Shown one piece after another: positions 60,315 through 64,000 of a DNA stretch of 64,000 bases. The notes beneath the pieces were generated by a model. The model searched no databases. It had not been told where the DNA came from and saw only the letters and a program-made list of their open reading frames with translations. Every line of letters starts with the position of its first letter. The first letter of the stretch is position 1. The DNA is from Ulota crispa. Taxonomy: Eukaryota > Streptophyta > Bryopsida > Orthotrichales > Orthotrichaceae. The stretch covers positions 18,456,358-18,520,357 of the forward strand of contig OY987244.1 in NCBI GenBank assembly GCA_963920765.1, written 5' to 3'. Position numbers and translations under genes: made by a program.

Positions 60315-61247
60315 AGGGTTGTATACATGACAACTCAGAAGGCCCTCCTCGTTTAGGTTTGATTGCAATAACTTCCGCTTGTTCAGGTCTGCTATTGCAG
60401 ATTTGCAGCCTATTGGAAAGTATGGTGTGACTGTCGTTTGTTGTAGATAGAAAAAGGTTTTTTGCGCTGGTAGCCATGTTGGTGCCATCTTATGTACAGT
60501 ACACGACTCATAACTTTCTATGGACACTGTTCAAGTCAAGGTCCACGAGAGATCAAGTTTCTCTTTGGACATGAGACTTTTACATTGATCCAACGCTCTT
60601 AGCCTGTCACATTAAGGCTCAAGCTCACTACGGAGGTTGGCTTCACCTCACGTTGCAGTAAAAACCTAGTAGTCGATTGTTGTAAAACTTCTCTGTTTTT
60701 TGAGGTTTCGATGTTGCTGAAATGGTAAATAGTTTGATATTTTATGCCGGGGCTGCTTTTGGAGTTGAATGTAGACGAAAAATTTATATTTTGGTACTTT
60801 CTTTTAAGGCTGTTTCAGCTTTGGTACATACTCGAGAATCGTTTCAGCTCAAAGTTAGAATTGTGAGTAGAGACATGTGAAGGTGAAGAGTGTGAGCGAT
60901 GCTAGGTGATTGTGTATGATTGTGTGGTCTTTGATATCTACTATTGCCATATGAAGAAATGGCCAAGCTGTTTAAAATTCTCACCTTTGCTGTAGAGTAA
61001 TTAGTTTTCGGTTCTGCATGCTTATGATGTTTGGCATGGAATCCCTGGTACAAAAAGACCTAAAAGTCTTGAAAGGGTTCGATTTCCTTGCAACGGTGTG
61101 GTTTGTTTTTTTCACAATTCCAACCCATGTATGTCAACTACTTTGTAAGGCGAAATCGTCCATTGTCAACACCTACCCAATGTTATAAGCTGGAGTGCTT
61201 CTTTGCATCTTAATGTTGTCAAAGATAAGTTGTGATGCTACCCATGA
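60315..61247. other. Phospholipase 3' region and spacer
   Basis: The first few hundred bases are presumably 3' untranslated. No further gene was recognised. Confidence 0.45.
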
Positions 61248-61550
61248 GGGGTACAACAAGCTTACAAACTGCCTATTTCAGGCATTCAGTTTTTGTAGTA
61301 AAATGTAAAATATGATTAGTACATTTTTGTCAAATTTTTTGTCATTGCATCCTTATGCAATCCCAATCAAGCATACCAAATTTCAGCTCCTAAAAATCAA
61401 AACTCCATTTTTGGTGAATTATTTTGTAAGAAATTCATGGTTTTTCATGATAATTGATTGGAAAATATTAGTGATGAATTTTTGAGATTTGATTCCATGG
61501 ATATGTAGGAAACATCCACACGCACATCATCCATGCTAAAAAGAACCCCC

Positions 61551-61807
61551 TTAAGTAACAAAAATTTGAGCTACAAAAGATTATGTGAAACTTGTGATAG
61601 GCCCAAAATTTGTAAAACATATAAATTTCTATGAAAATAAAATTTTGTTGTTTGACACAAATATTGTAATTAAGTTTGTATCTCTAAACATGACATTCTG
61701 TTTACTTGATGAAAATCAAGTTAAAAATTTTTTTAAAAAAAATTACAAAATTTAGGCCTACCACAAAATTCACATAATCTTTTGTAGCTCAAATTTTTGT
61801 TACTTAA
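61551..61807. mobile_element. TTAA-flanked palindrome A
   Basis: TTAA at 61551-61554 and 61804-61807 flank a palindrome of 249 bp with ends GTAACAAAAATTTGAGCTAC and its complement. It sits directly at the left TTAA of the next element. Its ends do not begin with CCC, so it is a different family with the same target. Confidence 0.8.
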
Positions 61808-62459
61808 CCGTAGACCGCCCAAGGGGACGGAATGTGGCCGCTATGCATTTTATTTTGAATTTTTTTGACTTTTATTGAAAATTAATTTAAGTCGTTATTT
61901 TTTTAAATTATTCTTATTAAAGTCTTGTTTTAGTATCAAAAATCCGATTTTGAAAATGAATGACTATGATTTGTCTATTCAAGATTTTGTGCAAGGGTGT
62001 CCATTGCAAATCTTCACTTTCTAGTGTTGAGAGCTCTTGGAGATGAGCCTCAAGTACACTAGAACTTGGTGCAACAATCACATTAGAAATTTAATTTAAA
62101 AAGTTGTAGAGTAGATTTTAAGAAGCCGTAAATTGATTAGGGTTAAACATGTTGTATTTTACATACTCATATTTTTTTTGACATCCTCAATTTTAAATTT
62201 GAGATGTGAAAAGAGGATTGAAAGACTTCAAATCACTTTCACAATTTTAACACCCTCTTCATCAAATGTTATAATTTTTCAATCCATAAGTGATATTGTT
62301 GTGTTTTCTTTTCATATGTGATCTCTAACATATCTAGTTTGAATTTGTACGGTTACAATTTATAAAAAAATGATGTAACTTATCAAAATGTTGCCATTTT
62401 GTTCATCCAAGAGCACATCTTGAGATATTGGAGAACGTCCGTGGGTGGTCTAAGGTTAA
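61804..62459. mobile_element. TTAA-flanked element B
   Basis: TTAA at 61804-61807 and 62456-62459. Ends CCGTAGACCGCCCA and the complement TGGGTGGTCTAAGG; 648 bp inside, with no recognisable transposase. The ends resemble, loosely, the CCCCTAAAGGACC type. Confidence 0.75.
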
Positions 62460-62907
62460 GGGGGTTCTTTTTAGCATGGATGTTTCCTACATATCCATGG
62501 AATCAAATTTCAAAAATTCATCACCAATGTTTTTCAATCAATTATCATGTAAAACCATGAATTTCTTACAAAATAATTCACCAAAAATGGAGTTTTGATT
62601 TTTAGGAGCTAAAATTTGGTATGCTTGATTGGGATTGTATAAGGATGCAATGACAAAAAATTTGACAAAAATGTACCAATCATACTCTACATTTTACTAC
62701 AAAATCTGAATGCCTAAAATAGGCAGTTTGTAAGCTTGTTGTACCCCTTTGTACAGTGCCTTGCATATCTTTACGCCCAAAACTCTCCTAGCCACACTCC
62801 AAAACAAGAAGCGGAAATCTTTGAGGCCCTATAGACACTCATTTTACATACCCAATCTTTGTTCCAACAATGAAGACACATGAGCTGCAGTTCTAGCATT
62901 GTTTTTT

Positions 62908-63190
62908 TTTTTTTGGCGATTTGGAGCAAAAAAGCACCAAATTTTTGTGACTGGCACCAAGCTTATAGAAAAAAAAACATGATTATTTGGATGAAATTGC
63001 CAAAAAGCTTCAAATTTTTTAAAAAAACTTGGATAAAATCGCCAAATTGTGGATGAAAACTAAATTATATACATGTATTATGTGCTAATATGATATTTTC
63101 TATCCAATATGTGGATGAATGTTGAAATTTGGAGCACCACTATAACATTTTAAATTGTCACTTTGGCACTTTTTAAAAAATGAAAAAAAA
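62908..63190. mobile_element. Damaged copy of the hAT-like element at 63231
   Basis: The segment from about 63003 to 63172 (AAATTGTGGATGAAAAC, CCAATATGTGGATGAATG, AGCACCACTATAACATTTTA) is repeated almost unchanged at 63330-63486 in the same direction. It is flanked by T- and A-rich tracts. Terminal CAGGG ends are not preserved, so the limits are approximate. Confidence 0.6.
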
Positions 63191-63199
63191 AAAACCCCC

Positions 63200-64000
63200 C
63201 TGAGTTTGAGAAGGGTATGGTGATTGGAATCAGGGCTTTTTATTTTGGCTTTTTGGTGCCAGATTGCACCCAAAAAAATCTGGCTAAAAAACATTTAAAA
63301 AAATGTCAAAAACCTTGGATGATTTTGCCACAAGCTTTCAATTTCTTTTTAAAAATTGGATGAAATCACCAAATTGTGGATGAAAACCAAATTATAAACA
63401 TATAATATGTACTTATGTGATATTTCCTATCCAATATGTGGATGAATGTAGAAATTTGGAGCACCACTATAACATTTTAAATAGCCACCTTCACACTTCT
63501 TAAAAAATAAAAATAAAAGCCCTGATTGGAATGTGGCGGTCGAGAAATTGCTGAAGAATTGGAGATGCCATGGCAGTCGGTGACAACTGTTATTGCAACT
63601 TATCACAATCGGAATAATGTTCTTTGCCTTACAACCCCCACCAAGCCGAGGAAAGTGTCAAAGCATGGTGTTTGATCCTTGGTTTGTTGTACAAAGTGCA
63701 ATTGTAGAGCTCCACTTGCAGAAATCACCCAAAATATTCCAGTTAAACTTAGCAAAGCTATTGTGCGTACGGTGCTTCATGGTGAGAAGATTTTAAGTTG
63801 TATTGCTGTGAAGATGCCATTCCTACTACTTATGTATCAAGAGAGACGTCTCAATTTTGAGTTAAAGAATTGGACAATCGACAACTAATCAAACATTATG
63901 TGGACCAATGAATTGTCTTTCAAAATTGGGTATAACTCCTACACAATTCAGGTATGGCAAAGTGCATATGAAACTTACAATTATGATTGCTTGGCACCAA
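63200..64000 (+). pseudogene. Tc1/mariner transposase relic, partial at window edge
   Basis: The frame from 63541 reads REIAEELEMPWQSVTTVI, a helix-turn-helix region typical of Tc1-like transposases. It continues through TKPRKVS, LAEITQNIPVKLSKAIVRT and YQERRLNFELKNWT. After the second stop it resumes with MWTNELSFKIG, corresponding to the WxDExxF catalytic motif with Asp replaced by Asn, and ends with SAYETYNYDCLAP at the window edge. In-frame stops occur at 63673-63675 (TGA) and 63886-63888 (TAA). The hAT-like MITE interrupts the start: EKGMVIG precedes it at about 63208, and a small frame difference remains after it. It is therefore not active. Confidence 0.8.
63231..63524. mobile_element. 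hAT-like MITE with 8-bp target duplication
   Basis: The ends CAGGGCTTTT and AAAAGCCCTG are inverted. The octamer ATTGGAAT stands on both sides (63223-63230 and 63525-63532), as expected for hAT transposons. It is 294 bp long and lies in the 5' part of the mariner transposase relic. Confidence 0.9.

Larger units (their letters stand above)
61248..62747. mobile_element. Outer fold-back element holding two TTAA elements
   Basis: Outer arms of about 300 bp start GGGGTACAACAAGCTTAC and end with the complement. The left arm stops at CCCCCTTAA (61546-61554) and the right arm resumes at TTAAGGGGG (62456-62464). Between them are two further elements. No direct flanking repeat was found for the outer element, so its superfamily is unknown. 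Confidence 0.8.

Noticed and set aside
61040-61100. GGGTTCGATTTCC resembling a tRNA B box
   Set aside because: No acceptor, D-arm or anticodon stem can be folded around it. No other tRNA or rRNA gene was seen in the window.

Overview
This is a stretch of nuclear DNA from a green land plant. It carries spliced genes for chlorophyll synthesis (CRD1/CHL27), an ECA3-type calcium/manganese ATPase, plant-type non-specific phospholipase C, cytosolic ribosomal protein S13, and DNA repair and telomere proteins (XRCC2, STN1). It also has plant-type CCCTAAA telomeric repeats. The wide AT-rich spacers full of small fold-back DNA transposons, and the absence of any LTR retrotransposon I can recognise, would suit a seed-free plant (moss, liverwort or similar), but this placement is a weak inference.

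Layout. 67-1248 (-): a four-exon gene of unknown function. 1.3-10.3 kb: AT-rich spacer with seven fold-back or inverted-repeat elements. 10.6-20.8 kb (+): ECA3, 34 exons. 21.8-22.3 kb: a Harbinger-like element upstream of CRD1. 22.9-25.6 kb (+): CRD1, five exons. 27.2-30.3 kb (-): XRCC2, eight exons, with a transposon nested in a transposon inside intron 1. 30.3-31.0 kb: a 667-bp divergent promoter region with a telomeric repeat array. 31.0-32.2 kb (+): STN1, five exons. 32.9-33.7 kb (-): a small gene whose reading frame is split by a MITE. 34-39.7 kb: transposon-rich spacer. 39.9-41.2 kb (+): RPS13, four exons, with a MITE in intron 2. 42-45.3 kb: more MITEs. 46.0-47.5 kb (+): a small MED15-like gene. 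47.5-57.5 kb: spacer with larger palindromic elements. 58.3-60.3 kb (+): phospholipase C, three exons. 61.2-64 kb: a nest of elements and the remains of a Tc1/mariner transposase running off the edge.

How the parts relate. Most genes are unrelated housekeeping neighbours. The exception is the head-to-head XRCC2/STN1 pair: both act on DNA ends and recombination, and they share one short upstream region containing four tandem telomere units. The mobile DNA is all of cut-and-paste type. Target duplications visible in the sequence sort it into MULE-like (9 bp), hAT-like (8 bp), Harbinger-like (TAA/TTA), mariner-like (TA) and a TTAA-flanked group whose ends begin mostly with CCC, which looks piggyBac-like. 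The TTAA group is the most unusual content: at 61.2-62.7 kb two TTAA elements sit in series in the exact centre of a palindrome, and collapsing them to a single TTAA restores a perfect palindromic centre.

Exon boundaries were read by eye from splice signals, frame continuity and remembered family sequences; no alignment or transcript was available.
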